A stretch of DNA of 11,415 bases from Aquificaceae bacterium. GTDB lineage: Bacteria; Aquificota; Aquificia; Aquificales; Aquificaceae. Below, piece after piece: positions 1 through 7,486 of the stretch. The position numbers were made by a program, and so were the translations under genes. How positions within the stretch are numbered: position 1 is the stretch's first letter; each line of letters opens with the position of its first letter. The notes under the pieces were generated by a model. The model was given only the letters and a program-made list of their open reading frames with translations, was not told the origin of the DNA and did no database searches. The stretch is from contig JALWEK010000104.1 of the NCBI GenBank assembly GCA_027014185.1, forward strand, positions 1 to 11,415. The letters run 5' to 3'.

Positions 1-582
1 GGCTCTGTACTTACAGACCTTCGCCTTAGACTTCCTCTTGCCCTGCCTTGTAATCTTTATACCCCTTATCTCCTCCTCTCTGAGGTTCGGGACGTTCACG
101 TTTAGGTACGTATCTTCTGGAATTCCCCCCTCCAGGACCTTCTCCACGACCCTTTTACAGGACTTGGCTATCTCCGGAAACATTATATCCTCCCTACCAA
201 AGGCAGAGAAGGCGACGGAGGGTATCCCCAAGATCCTCCCCTCCATGGCGCCCGAAACGGTCCCCGAGTAGGTTATGTCCTCTCCCAGGTTAGGACCCTC
301 GTTTATCCCTGCGCAGACAAGATCGGGCTTTTTACCCTCAAGGATCACGTAGTAACCGAGATGGATGCAGTCGGCGGGGGTTCCGTCCACGACCGTGTAG
401 TAGTCCTCCTCGACCTTTCTCAGCTTCAGGGGCATCGTGAAGGTGAGGGAGTGGCCCACGCCGCTCAGGTTCCTGTCGGGAGCTACTACAACCACCCTGC
501 CGAGGGGCTTCAGAGCCTCCCTAAGGGCCCTTATACCCTCGGAGAAGTAACCGTCATCGTTTGTCAAAAGTATAAGGGGCAT
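1..582 (-). CDS. surE: 5'/3'-nucleotidase SurE, C-terminus cut by the window edge
   Basis: SurE is a metal-dependent phosphatase that dephosphorylates nucleoside monophosphates and is common in stress-survival gene sets. The reading frame is open from ATG at 582 to the left edge, giving 194 residues of a protein usually about 250 long. Visible family marks are the N-terminal LTNDDG motif with metal-binding D9 and D10, the APDRNLSG loop with S40, GVGHSLT at 42-48, the GTPADC motif at 68-72, and the GINEGPNLG loop with N94 followed by DITYSGTVSGAMEG. These match the acid pair, Ser and Asn of known SurE active sites. There is no clear Shine-Dalgarno sequence, but a -10-like box lies seven bases before the ATG, so the mRNA could be leaderless. 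It is divergent from the small gene at 633. Identification is secure; the 3' end is outside the window. Confidence 0.95.
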   Translation of the reverse strand, partial: MPLILLTNDDGYFSEGIRALREALKPLGRVVVVAPDRNLSGVGHSLTFTMPLKLRKVEEDYYTVVDGTPADCIHLGYYVILEGKKPDLVCAGINEGPNLGEDITYSGTVSGAMEGRILGIPSVAFSAFGREDIMFPEIAKSCKRVVEKVLEGGIPEDTYLNVNVPNLREEEIRGIKITRQGKRKSKAKVCKYRA

Positions 583-589
583 GGGAACT

Positions 590-595
590 ATTTTA
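590..595 (-). promoter_or_regulatory. Candidate -10 box for surE (leaderless mRNA?)
   Basis: On the minus strand TAAAAT (5/6 to TATAAT) is followed by seven bases and then the surE ATG, which would put the transcription start at or next to the A of the start codon. No recognisable -35 box and no Shine-Dalgarno sequence are present. This is inference from spacing only. Confidence 0.3.
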
Positions 596-601
596 CCGGC
601 G

Positions 602-610
602 TGCTAGAAT
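602..610 (+). promoter_or_regulatory. Candidate extended -10 promoter for the DUF5335-like gene
   Basis: TGCTAGAAT reads as an extended -10 element (TGn followed by TAGAAT, 5/6 to consensus). Transcription would begin near 617, just before the strong Shine-Dalgarno tract at 618-630. There is no -35 match at the expected distance, which the TGn motif could compensate. It lies in the 50-base gap between divergent genes. Confidence 0.4.
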
Positions 611-632
611 ATTCCTTGGAGGAGGTGGGAAG

Positions 633-971
633 ATGGCCACGAAAAAACTTAACAAAACGGAATGGGAGAAGTACTTCGATGCTGTCTCTAAGAACCTGAA
701 AGGGGTGGAAGGTCAGCTGGAGGTTGTAAGTGAGGAGCTCGGAGATCAGGTAGAGGTGGAGTGGTCCTTCCTAGAAGGCTTATCTTACGACCCAAAGGAC
801 AACGTGTTCGAGATACAGTTCGCTGAAGGAAAGCACGATCATCTAATCCAGAACCCCACCGAGATATACGTGGAGGAAGAGGCCGGAACTCTGAAGGCCG
901 TCGAGGTTCTGAAGGAGGATGGAACCAAGTTCATCGTGAGGCTAAAGCCAGCCCCCGCACTCCCAGGTTAA
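633..971 (+). CDS. Small DUF5335-family-like protein of unknown function
   Basis: This 112-residue acidic soluble protein resembles the DUF5335 family as I remember it: an N-terminal helix with WxxYFDxVSK, a strand carrying LGDQVEVEW, then LSYDPKDNVFEI, the DHLIQNPTEIYVEE segment, and a final strand ending IVRLKPAPALP. The molecular function of the family is not known to me. The start is well fixed by a purine-rich Shine-Dalgarno tract (core GGAGGTG at 621-627) five bases before ATG. It has no signal peptide, membrane segment or cysteine. It appears to be a single-gene transcript divergent from surE. Its TAA stop shares the tetranucleotide TTAA with the stop of the converging gene. The family call rests on remembered motifs; coding status is firm. 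Confidence 0.7.
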   Translation: MATKKLNKTEWEKYFDAVSKNLKGVEGQLEVVSEELGDQVEVEWSFLEGLSYDPKDNVFEIQFAEGKHDHLIQNPTEIYVEEEAGTLKAVEVLKEDGTKFIVRLKPAPALPG

Positions 972-1486
972 TCCTTAAGGGAGAGGAGAAAGCCGTAGGC
1001 TATCCTACCGAAGTAGGTATCCTTGTAATCTTTAGAGAGCTGGTCGTAGATCTCCTTAGCCCCTTTAATGTCGCCCTTCGCCTGGAGGGTGAAGGCCTTC
1101 AGAAGGAGGGCTGAGGGGTAGTTGAACTTCTCCTTGTCTATACTCTCAAGCGACTTTAGAACGTCCGCATAGTTTTTCTCCCTGTAGAGAGCGTAAGCCT
1201 TCCTTTCCCTGAGGAGGGATCCCAGCTGCTCGTCATCAACGTAAGGGATCGCCTCGGAAGGATCGTCTCCGCTGATTATGATAAAGTAAGGGTACAGCGG
1301 TGTTCCTTTCAGCTTCCTCTCCAGATCTTCCTTACTCAGCTTTCCCCGCTCGTAGAGGTATATAAGGGAGGCGAGCTCGTCCATCCTCTTCTCTTGGTAT
1401 CTTTTCCAGTAGTTGAAACCGCCCACCAGGGCCGCCAAGAGCAGGGCGAACAGGATACCTACTAGAACCTCCCTGTTTATCATCAT
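968..1486 (-). CDS. Membrane-anchored TPR-like protein (YfgM-like architecture)
   Basis: A 172-residue protein with a short basic N-terminus, one hydrophobic span at about residues 7-26 (VLVGILFALLLAALVGG), and a helical, charged extramembrane domain with TPR-like pairing, for example KNYADVLKSLESIDKEKFNYPSALLLKAF and then KGDIKGAKEIYDQL. One N-terminal span plus a helical-repeat domain recalls YfgM, the SecYEG-associated chaperone partner, but the sequence signal is too weak to assign that role. I chose ATG at 1486 because it overlaps the frr stop (ATGA, 4 bases) and leads straight into the membrane span. Reading further upstream in this frame only gives an antisense-like extension inside frr. 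It is the last gene of the rpsB operon and is probably translationally coupled to frr. Confidence 0.75.
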   Translation of the reverse strand: MMINREVLVGILFALLLAALVGGFNYWKRYQEKRMDELASLIYLYERGKLSKEDLERKLKGTPLYPYFIIISGDDPSEAIPYVDDEQLGSLLRERKAYALYREKNYADVLKSLESIDKEKFNYPSALLLKAFTLQAKGDIKGAKEIYDQLSKDYKDTYFGRIAYGFLLSLKD

Positions 1487-2037
1487 ACGGTCATTATCTC
1501 CTCTTCCTTCGCTTCCAGGAGCTTGTTTATCTCCTCTATGTACCTGTCGGTGATTTTCTGGAGTCTGTCGAGGGCCCGCTTCTTCTCGTCCTCGGATATA
1601 CCTTCGAGCTCCTCTATCATATCCTTGGCATCCCTCCTTAGGTTCCTCACCGCCACCCTCGCCTCCTCGGCGAGCTTGTGGAGCATCCTCGCGAGCTCTT
1701 TCCTCCTTTCTTCCGTAAGCGGCGGCAGGTTTATCCTGATAACGTTCCCCTGGGTGTTCGGATTGAGGTTCAGCTCCTCCCTTATAACCTTCTCTATAGC
1801 GGAAATCGAGTTCGTATCCCACACCTGTATCACTATCTGGGTAGGCTCTGGGACGGATATAGTCCCGAGCTGCTTCAGCGGTACCTTCGAGCCGTAGTAC
1901 TCTACCTTGAGCTCCTCAACTAGCGCCGTTGAAGCCCTTCCAGTCCTTATACCGGCTATCTCGTTTCTGAAGTGCTGGACGCTCTTCTGCATATCCTTCT
2001 CTGTCTCTTTGAGGATGTCCTCTATCTCCTGTACCAT
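1483..2037 (-). CDS. frr: Ribosome recycling factor
   Basis: RRF, with EF-G, splits the post-termination 70S ribosome in the cytoplasm. The 184-residue length matches the family (about 185). The N-terminal helix MVQEIEDILKETEKDMQKSV, the conserved IRTGRAS turn at 30-36 (R31 and R34), the GSKVPLKQLGTISVPEP strand region of domain II, the NTQGNVIRINLPPLTEERR segment and the C-terminal helices with EGISEDEKKR are all typical. It closely resembles Aquifex RRF as remembered. The gene begins nine bases after the pyrH stop. The only Shine-Dalgarno-like stretch (GAGAGGT) is about 15 bases before the ATG, inside the end of pyrH, and pyrH ends in tandem TAA TAA stops, so start-up is probably by coupling or reinitiation. 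Its own stop overlaps the next start. Confidence 0.97.
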   Translation of the reverse strand: MVQEIEDILKETEKDMQKSVQHFRNEIAGIRTGRASTALVEELKVEYYGSKVPLKQLGTISVPEPTQIVIQVWDTNSISAIEKVIREELNLNPNTQGNVIRINLPPLTEERRKELARMLHKLAEEARVAVRNLRRDAKDMIEELEGISEDEKKRALDRLQKITDRYIEEINKLLEAKEEEIMTV

Positions 2038-2046
2038 GGTTAATTA

Positions 2047-3618
<1,572 letters not shown>

Positions 3619-3638
<20 letters not shown>

Positions 3639-3732
3639 CTCTAACCTCCATTCCTTTAATCTTCACGATAAAGTAAGACACTACGATGCCACACAGGGCA
3701 AGACAAACGAGGGAGAGAATACCCATAAACAT
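3619..3732 (-). CDS. Candidate 37-residue single-span membrane peptide between rpsB and tsf
   Basis: The space between rpsB and tsf is filled by an intact 38-codon frame (including stop). Its ATG overlaps the rpsB TGA by one base (TGATG) and its TGA lies 20 bases inside tsf. The peptide begins [18 protein letters not shown] and continues SYFIVKIKG, so residues 4-23 form an uncharged membrane span with two Cys (C10, C14). Lys24 and Lys26 follow directly, which suggests a cytoplasmic C-terminus, and a short charged tail has EVRDGG. There is no separate Shine-Dalgarno sequence, so translation would depend on terminating rpsB ribosomes. I do not recognise a family. It could be a real small protein, a passive coupling device that keeps ribosomes moving into tsf, or chance, since thymine-rich DNA tends to encode hydrophobic residues. 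Confidence 0.5.
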
Positions 3733-4556
3733 CACTCGTAGTCCGTGGTGTCCTTGTCTATCTCCTCGTACTTCTCAGACATAGCCATGGCCTTCTCGAA
3801 GAGCTCCTTCTCATGCTCTTCAACCGTGACCACCTTCCTCTCCTTCTTGGCCTCCACCTCTTCAGCGCTCTCCCTTCTGGTCTTTCCTTCCACAACGGCG
3901 TCAGCTATCTTCGAGGTAAGGAGCTTTATGGACTTTATGGCGTCGTCGTTTCCGGGAACTATGTAGTCTATGAGATCGGGATCGCAGTTGGAGTCGGCTA
4001 TGGCAACCACAGGAATTCCCAACTTCTTGGCTTCCAGGACCGCTATGGACTCCCTCACCGTGTCCACTACCCACATTATGTCTGGGAGCCTCTCCATGTT
4101 CCTTATGCCGCCGTAGAGCTTCCTGAGCCTCTCCATCTGCCTCCTGAGTCTCCTGACCTCCTTCTTGGGAAGGACCTCGAAGACCCCTTCAGCCTCCATC
4201 ATCTCGAGTTTGCTGAGCTTCTGGAGGTTCTTCCTGACAGTCTGGAAGTTGGTAAGAAGTCCTCCCACCCATCTCTCATTAACGTAGAAGGCCCCGCACC
4301 TCTCGGCCTCCTCCTTTATGATCTCCTTGGCCTGTCTCTTCGTCCCTACGAATATGATCTCAGCCCCCTGGGCCACGCTGTCGGAGACGAAGTTGTAGGC
4401 CTCCTCCAGCAGGACGAGGGTCTTGTTGAGGTCTATTATGTGGATGCCGTTCTTGACCCCGTAAAGGTAGGGGGCCATCTTTGGGTTCCATCTGGACTTG
4501 GAGTGTCCGAAGTGGACACCCGCCTCCAAGAGCTCCTTCATGGAAACTACAGCCAT
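3732..4556 (-). CDS. rpsB: 30S ribosomal protein S2
   Basis: S2 binds late on the 30S subunit back and is needed for S1 docking and initiation. The 274-residue protein has the family marks [20 protein letters not shown] near the N-terminus, [36 protein letters not shown], the basic helical coiled-coil insertion around [21 protein letters not shown], and [19 protein letters not shown]. An acidic charged tail follows (ending KDTTDYE). I chose ATG at 4556 because the strong Shine-Dalgarno GGAGGTG (4561-4567) lies four bases upstream. A longer frame reaching 4610 would run through the structured leader and has no support. First gene of the operon, with its own promoter and a structured leader that may serve S2 autoregulation. 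Its stop overlaps the short membrane ORF. Confidence 0.97.
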   Translation of the reverse strand: MAVVSMKELLEAGVHFGHSKSRWNPKMAPYLYGVKNGIHIIDLNKTLVLLEEAYNFVSDSVAQGAEIIFVGTKRQAKEIIKEEAERCGAFYVNERWVGGLLTNFQTVRKNLQKLSKLEMMEAEGVFEVLPKKEVRRLRRQMERLRKLYGGIRNMERLPDIMWVVDTVRESIAVLEAKKLGIPVVAIADSNCDPDLIDYIVPGNDDAIKSIKLLTSKIADAVVEGKTRRESAEEVEAKKERKVVTVEEHEKELFEKAMAMSEKYEEIDKDTTDYE

Positions 4557-4566
4557 CTTACACCTC

Positions 4567-4625
4567 CTTGGGTTTTGCCTCCCCTTCCCGATGAACCCTG
4601 AAGAGGGCAACCCAAGCGGGAAGGG
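4567..4625 (-). promoter_or_regulatory. Structured rpsB leader: interleaved stems forming a pseudoknot or switch
   Basis: In the rpsB mRNA leader, CCCUUCCCG (4625-4617) pairs perfectly with CGGGAAGGG (4590-4582), 9 bp. The very next eight bases, CUUGGGUU (4616-4609), pair perfectly with AACCCAAG (4574-4567), whose last G is the first G of the Shine-Dalgarno GGAGGUG. A small 4-bp hairpin (CCCU at 4607-4604 with AGGG at 4599-4596, loop CUUC) lies between. The order stem1a-stem2a-stem1b-stem2b is pseudoknot topology. With no linker between 1a and 2a and only seven bases between 1b and 2b, the stems must fold side by side or be mutually exclusive. Known S2 leaders in gammaproteobacteria regulate rpsB-tsf by S2 feedback. 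A similar role here is inference. Confidence 0.65.
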
Positions 4626-4643
4626 TGCGTTCTAAGCTATCTT

Positions 4644-4673
4644 ATTATACATGCACAGGAACAGAAGCGGCAA
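4644..4673 (-). promoter_or_regulatory. Promoter of the rpsB-tsf-pyrH-frr operon
   Basis: On the minus strand a perfect TATAAT (4649-4644) is preceded, after an 18-base spacer, by TTGCCG (4673-4668, 4/6 to TTGACA). Transcription would begin near 4637 and give an rpsB leader of about 80 bases that contains the whole structured element. The -10 box directly abuts, and the -35 box lies inside, the 5' end of the divergent gene starting at 4651, so the two transcription units cannot be fully independent. Confidence 0.7.
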
Positions 4674-4935
4674 GCTCAAGACCGAACACCACCTTTTAGA
4701 AGGCCTCGAGAGATTCCTCTCGGAGATGGAGGGATGGGAAGAGGTGGAGAGCATAATACCGGGGAGGATAGTCAGGCAGAACAGGGGAAGAGGGTCCAAG
4801 GGGATATTCCTTAAGTACAGGACACTGAGCGGGTACAAGCTCCTTTACAAGAACGGAACCTCCGTACAGGAGGTTTTCGTCGTCTGTTCGGATTACGATG
4901 GTTTTGAGAAAAGGTTCAGGGAGAGGTTCGGATGA
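4651..4935 (+). CDS. DUF2103-like predicted metal-binding small protein
   Basis: A 94-residue basic protein whose pattern fits DUF2103 (COG4031, predicted metal-binding) as I remember it: N-terminal GKLKTEHHLLEGLE with the HisHis pair H13-H14, then IIPGRIVRQNRGRGSKG, YKLLYKNGTSVQEVFVV and a Cys near the end of that strand (C79). The reaction is not known. In-frame sequence upstream of ATG 4651 reaches a TAA at 4633 without another ATG, GTG or TTG, so this is the start. There is no Shine-Dalgarno sequence. A weak -10-like TATCTT at 4638-4643 would give a leaderless mRNA. Its stop overlaps the proC start (ATGA), so it heads a three-gene operon with proC and the PgeF-like gene. Family assignment is moderate; coding status is strong because of the overlap and conserved pattern. 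Confidence 0.75.
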   Translation: MHRNRSGKLKTEHHLLEGLERFLSEMEGWEEVESIIPGRIVRQNRGRGSKGIFLKYRTLSGYKLLYKNGTSVQEVFVVCSDYDGFEKRFRERFG

Positions 4936-5720
4936 GAGTGGGGATAGTTGGTTACGGGAACATGGGGAGTGCCTTCGCGAAGGCTCTCTCGAGATCGGTG
5001 GGAAGGGAAAACATCACCGTGTTCGAGATAAGTGGTGAGAGGAGGGAGAGGGCTTTGGAAGAGGGCTTCGGCGTTGCCAAAGATCTTCACTTCCTGCTCG
5101 GCGAGAGCGACCTTATTCTGCTTGCCGTGAAACCCAAAGACCTGAAGGGAGTCCTAGAAGCTGTAAAGGACTCGATAGAGGATAAGGTCCTCATCAGCAT
5201 AGCGGCGGGCGTGGATATAAGAACCATAGAGGAGGTGGTCGGCACGGACGGAAAGATAATCAGGATGATGCCGAATATAAACGTTCTTGTAGGCAGGGGA
5301 ACAATAGCGGTAGCCCAGAACGGTAAGCTCTCTGAGGAAGAATTTTCCCGGATACTGAACCTGTTTTCCACCTGCGGCAGCCTTTACGAGATCCAGGAAG
5401 ACCTTTTCGACAGCTTCACAGCCATCGCGGGGAGCTCTCCCGCCTTCATCTTTTCCTTCATAGACGCTCTGGCGATGGCGGGGGTAAAGGAAGGCTTCGG
5501 ATACGAGGATGCTCTGAGAATCGTCCTCGACACTGTCTCTGGGAGTTCCCAGCTCCTGAAGGAGCTCGGGGGGAACCCGAACGAGTGGATAACTAAAGTC
5601 ACATCCCCGGGAGGAACCACGGTAGAGGGGATAGCGTACTTGGAGAGGAAAGGATTTAAGGGAACGGTTATGAGATGCGTGGAGAAGACATCAGAGAAGG
5701 CGAGAAAGCTGAAGGGCTGA
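4932..5720 (+). CDS. proC: Pyrroline-5-carboxylate reductase
   Basis: ProC catalyses the last step of proline synthesis, NAD(P)H-dependent reduction of pyrroline-5-carboxylate, in the cytoplasm. The 262-residue length is normal. The N-terminal Rossmann motif GIVGYGNMGSAF (residues 4-15), LLAVKP at 63-68, the IRMMPNINVLVGRG segment at 110-123 (family MPNxP, here MPNIN), the AGSSPAF motif at 166-172 and the signature TSPGGTTVEGI at 224-234 are all in place, with helical dimerisation regions between. The MPNI-N variant replaces the common proline, a minor difference. The ATG overlaps the stop of the upstream gene by four bases, which fixes the start. The end overlaps the following gene by 46 bases. 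Confidence 0.95.
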   Translation: MRVGIVGYGNMGSAFAKALSRSVGRENITVFEISGERRERALEEGFGVAKDLHFLLGESDLILLAVKPKDLKGVLEAVKDSIEDKVLISIAAGVDIRTIEEVVGTDGKIIRMMPNINVLVGRGTIAVAQNGKLSEEEFSRILNLFSTCGSLYEIQEDLFDSFTAIAGSSPAFIFSFIDALAMAGVKEGFGYEDALRIVLDTVSGSSQLLKELGGNPNEWITKVTSPGGTTVEGIAYLERKGFKGTVMRCVEKTSEKARKLKG

Positions 5721-6304
5721 GGTACTCCTTCGAGCTTAGGGGAAAGGTAGTAGAGGTAAAGACAAGATGGAAAAAACACGAGAGGCTCTACATCCCCGTT
5801 CAAAAGCATACCAACAGGGTTCTTAAGCTCACAAGTTTCCCCCAGCCTCCACTGATAGGAGACGCCGTGGTAACAAACCTGAGAGATGTAGAGATAGGCG
5901 TTAGGACGGCAGACTGCGCCCCGGTGGTGGCGGTAGGCCACGAATGGTTCGGGGTGGCCCACGTGGGCTGGAGGGGGCTCGCCTCCGGAATACTGGAGAA
6001 CTTCCTAGAGGTGCTCTCGAGCTACGAGCCTGTGGAGGATCTGTTCCTCTTCGTGGGGCCCTGTGCCAAGGCCTGCTGTTACCAGGTTGGAGAGGAGTTC
6101 AAAAGGATCTTCCCCAGATACGTTGAGGAGAGAGGTGGAAGCCTGTACATGGATCTGCAGAACTCGGTGGTAGCCGAGCTAAAGGAGCTCGGGGTAAAGA
6201 TGATAGGAACGTACGAGCACTGCACCGTGTGCTCGAATACCTTCCCCTCCTACAGAAGGGATGGAACTGACAGAAGGTTTCTTACCTCGATCAGGACACC
6301 GTGA
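5675..6304 (+). CDS. pgeF: PgeF/YfiH-type multicopper-oxidase-like (laccase-domain) protein
   Basis: Members of this family are zinc-dependent cytoplasmic enzymes reported as peptidoglycan editing factor (PgeF) and as purine nucleoside phosphorylase/adenosine deaminase. The three conserved metal ligands are visible: H45 in VQKHTNRV, C81 in RTADCAPVV and H96 in AHVGWRGLASG. The C-terminal CTVCSNTFPSYRRDGTDRRF block (183-202) is typical. At 209 residues it is shorter than the usual 240 or so, mainly at the N-terminus. ATG 5675 lies 46 bases inside proC with only a weak GGGA upstream. A CTG at 5717 overlapping the proC stop would be the next option and would remove 14 poorly conserved residues. 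The gene ends inside the converging oxidoreductase gene (14-base overlap). Family secure, true substrate uncertain. Confidence 0.88.
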   Translation: MRGEDIREGEKAEGLRYSFELRGKVVEVKTRWKKHERLYIPVQKHTNRVLKLTSFPQPPLIGDAVVTNLRDVEIGVRTADCAPVVAVGHEWFGVAHVGWRGLASGILENFLEVLSSYEPVEDLFLFVGPCAKACCYQVGEEFKRIFPRYVEERGGSLYMDLQNSVVAELKELGVKMIGTYEHCTVCSNTFPSYRRDGTDRRFLTSIRTP

Positions 6305-7430
6305 CCCTTTTAGGTTCTGGATCGAGCGTTGGATCCGGCCTCTTGCCGGTAAGCATATCTATAAGTTCCTTGACGTGAACTATCCCCTGCTTTTTGAGGA
6401 GATGTCCGTTGGCACCGATTATAAAGATCCCTTCCTCGTAGTTGCCTAGCCACGCTGCACCCAGCCTGTCCGCTATGCAGAAACCCACCTTCTTAGCCTC
6501 CTCTCCTCTGTTGCAGGGCGTTACACAGTTCGAGACACATCCGTTCCACCCGTTAACACCAGCCAAGAGTCTCTCTATGAACGGGGTCTTTATAACCCTG
6601 AGGGGGTATCCAACCGGGGACTTGAGTAGGATGATGTCCTCCTCATTGGCGTTCAGGACTATCTCCTTGTATATCAGCGGTGCATCGCACTCATGGGTAG
6701 CAACGAAACGCGTAGCCATCTGAACACCGGCCGCTCCCCTCTCCAGATACCAGAGTATATCCCTGTAACTCCACACTCCTCCCGCCACTATAACCGGTAT
6801 ATCTCCCCACCTCTTCGCTTCCTCAACAACGCTGTGGACCAGGTTTTCCAGCTGAAACTCGGGCTTGAAGCAGTCCTCGTACTTAAAGCCCTGATGTCCA
6901 CCCGATTTCGGGCCCTCCAAGACGACGGCGTCCGGAAGCCTCCCGTACCTCCTCTCCCAGGTTCTGCATATAAGGTTGAGAGCTCTCGCAGAAGATACTA
7001 TGGGAACCAGGGCTACATCGTAACCTTCCACGTACTGGGGAAGCGACAGGGGGAGTCCAGCACCGGAGATTATCAGATCAGCTCCCGCTTCGGCCGCATC
7101 CCTCGCAACCCTGCCGTAATCGGTTATAGCCGCGAGGATGTTCACACCTATAGCACCTCTGCCCCCCGATATCTCCTTAGCCTCCCTGATTATCCTCTTG
7201 AGAGCTTCAGGGTGATGGGTATTGATGGATCCGACAGGCCTTCCGAACTTATCCCTCTTAACGAGGTCAGGATGCCTGTAGCCGGTTCCTACTGCCGAGA
7301 CTACTCCTATGGCCCCGGTTGCCGCAACGGAACCGGCGAGCCTCTCCCAGGAGATACCCACACCCATCCCGCCTTGGATTATGGGGATATCCACCTCGAT
7401 GTGTCTTATCCTTAACTTGGGTAGGTTCAT
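6291..7430 (-). CDS. FMN-dependent nitronate monooxygenase / 2-nitropropane dioxygenase family oxidoreductase
   Basis: A TIM-barrel flavoprotein of 379 residues. Seen: IDIPIIQGGMGVGIS-like start (VDIPIIQGGMGVGIS), GAIGVVSAVG, the GVNIL strand, LIISGAGLPLSLP, the EGPKSGGHQG motif with the family His (H179), VIVAGGVWS and the FMN-phosphate region GAAGVQMATRF. Near the C-terminus lie four Cys, C298, C302, C306 and C318 (GCVSNCVTPC, then FC), as in a subgroup of this family with extra cysteines that could bind metal or a cluster. Nitronate oxidation, enoyl reductase (FabK-like) or another NAD(P)H-flavin role are all possible. I chose ATG 7430 because GGAG lies seven bases before it and the family core starts soon after. 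It is divergent from folK and its stop overlaps the PgeF-like gene. Confidence 0.88.
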   Translation of the reverse strand: MNLPKLRIRHIEVDIPIIQGGMGVGISWERLAGSVAATGAIGVVSAVGTGYRHPDLVKRDKFGRPVGSINTHHPEALKRIIREAKEISGGRGAIGVNILAAITDYGRVARDAAEAGADLIISGAGLPLSLPQYVEGYDVALVPIVSSARALNLICRTWERRYGRLPDAVVLEGPKSGGHQGFKYEDCFKPEFQLENLVHSVVEEAKRWGDIPVIVAGGVWSYRDILWYLERGAAGVQMATRFVATHECDAPLIYKEIVLNANEEDIILLKSPVGYPLRVIKTPFIERLLAGVNGWNGCVSNCVTPCNRGEEAKKVGFCIADRLGAAWLGNYEEGIFIIGANGHLLKKQGIVHVKELIDMLTGKRPDPTLDPEPKRVTVS

Positions 7431-7432
7431 CT

Positions 7433-7460
7433 TTGACTCCTCGATTTGGGTTTTATTAAT
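7433..7460 (+). promoter_or_regulatory. Candidate promoter for folK
   Basis: TTGACT (7433-7438, 5/6 to TTGACA), a 16-base spacer and ATTAAT (7455-7460, 4/6 to TATAAT) would start transcription near 7467, about ten bases before the folK ATG. It runs head-on into, and overlaps, the opposite promoter for the oxidoreductase gene. Confidence 0.45.
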
Positions 7461-7486
7461 TTTAGGTCTCAGAGTCATGGAGTCAA
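7459..7486 (-). promoter_or_regulatory. Promoter for the nitronate-monooxygenase-like gene
   Basis: On the minus strand TTGACT (7486-7481, 5/6), a 16-base spacer and TAAAAT (7464-7459, 5/6) give a predicted start near 7452 and a leader of about 22 bases carrying the GGAG Shine-Dalgarno at 7440-7437. The -35 box lies inside the first codons of folK. Confidence 0.55.

Noticed and set aside
1487..1822. Upstream extension of the TPR-like frame by 112 residues
   Set aside because: It lies wholly inside frr in another frame, has low-complexity Arg/Glu/Gly shadow composition, and ATG 1486 overlapping the frr stop leads directly into the membrane span.
3813..4601. Long plus-strand open frame opposite rpsB (and similar long frames opposite pyrH, mrp and the NifS-like gene)
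   Set aside because: These are antisense shadows caused by the codon bias of the real genes; they have no ribosome-binding sites or recognisable domains.
4557..4610. Longer rpsB reading frame starting at 4610
   Set aside because: It would translate the structured leader and the Shine-Dalgarno sequence; the extra 18 residues do not belong to S2 proteins and ATG 4556 has an excellent ribosome-binding site.
7309..7476. Upstream extension of the folK frame
   Set aside because: It is antisense to the divergent oxidoreductase gene, and the conserved FolK core begins just after Met at 7477.
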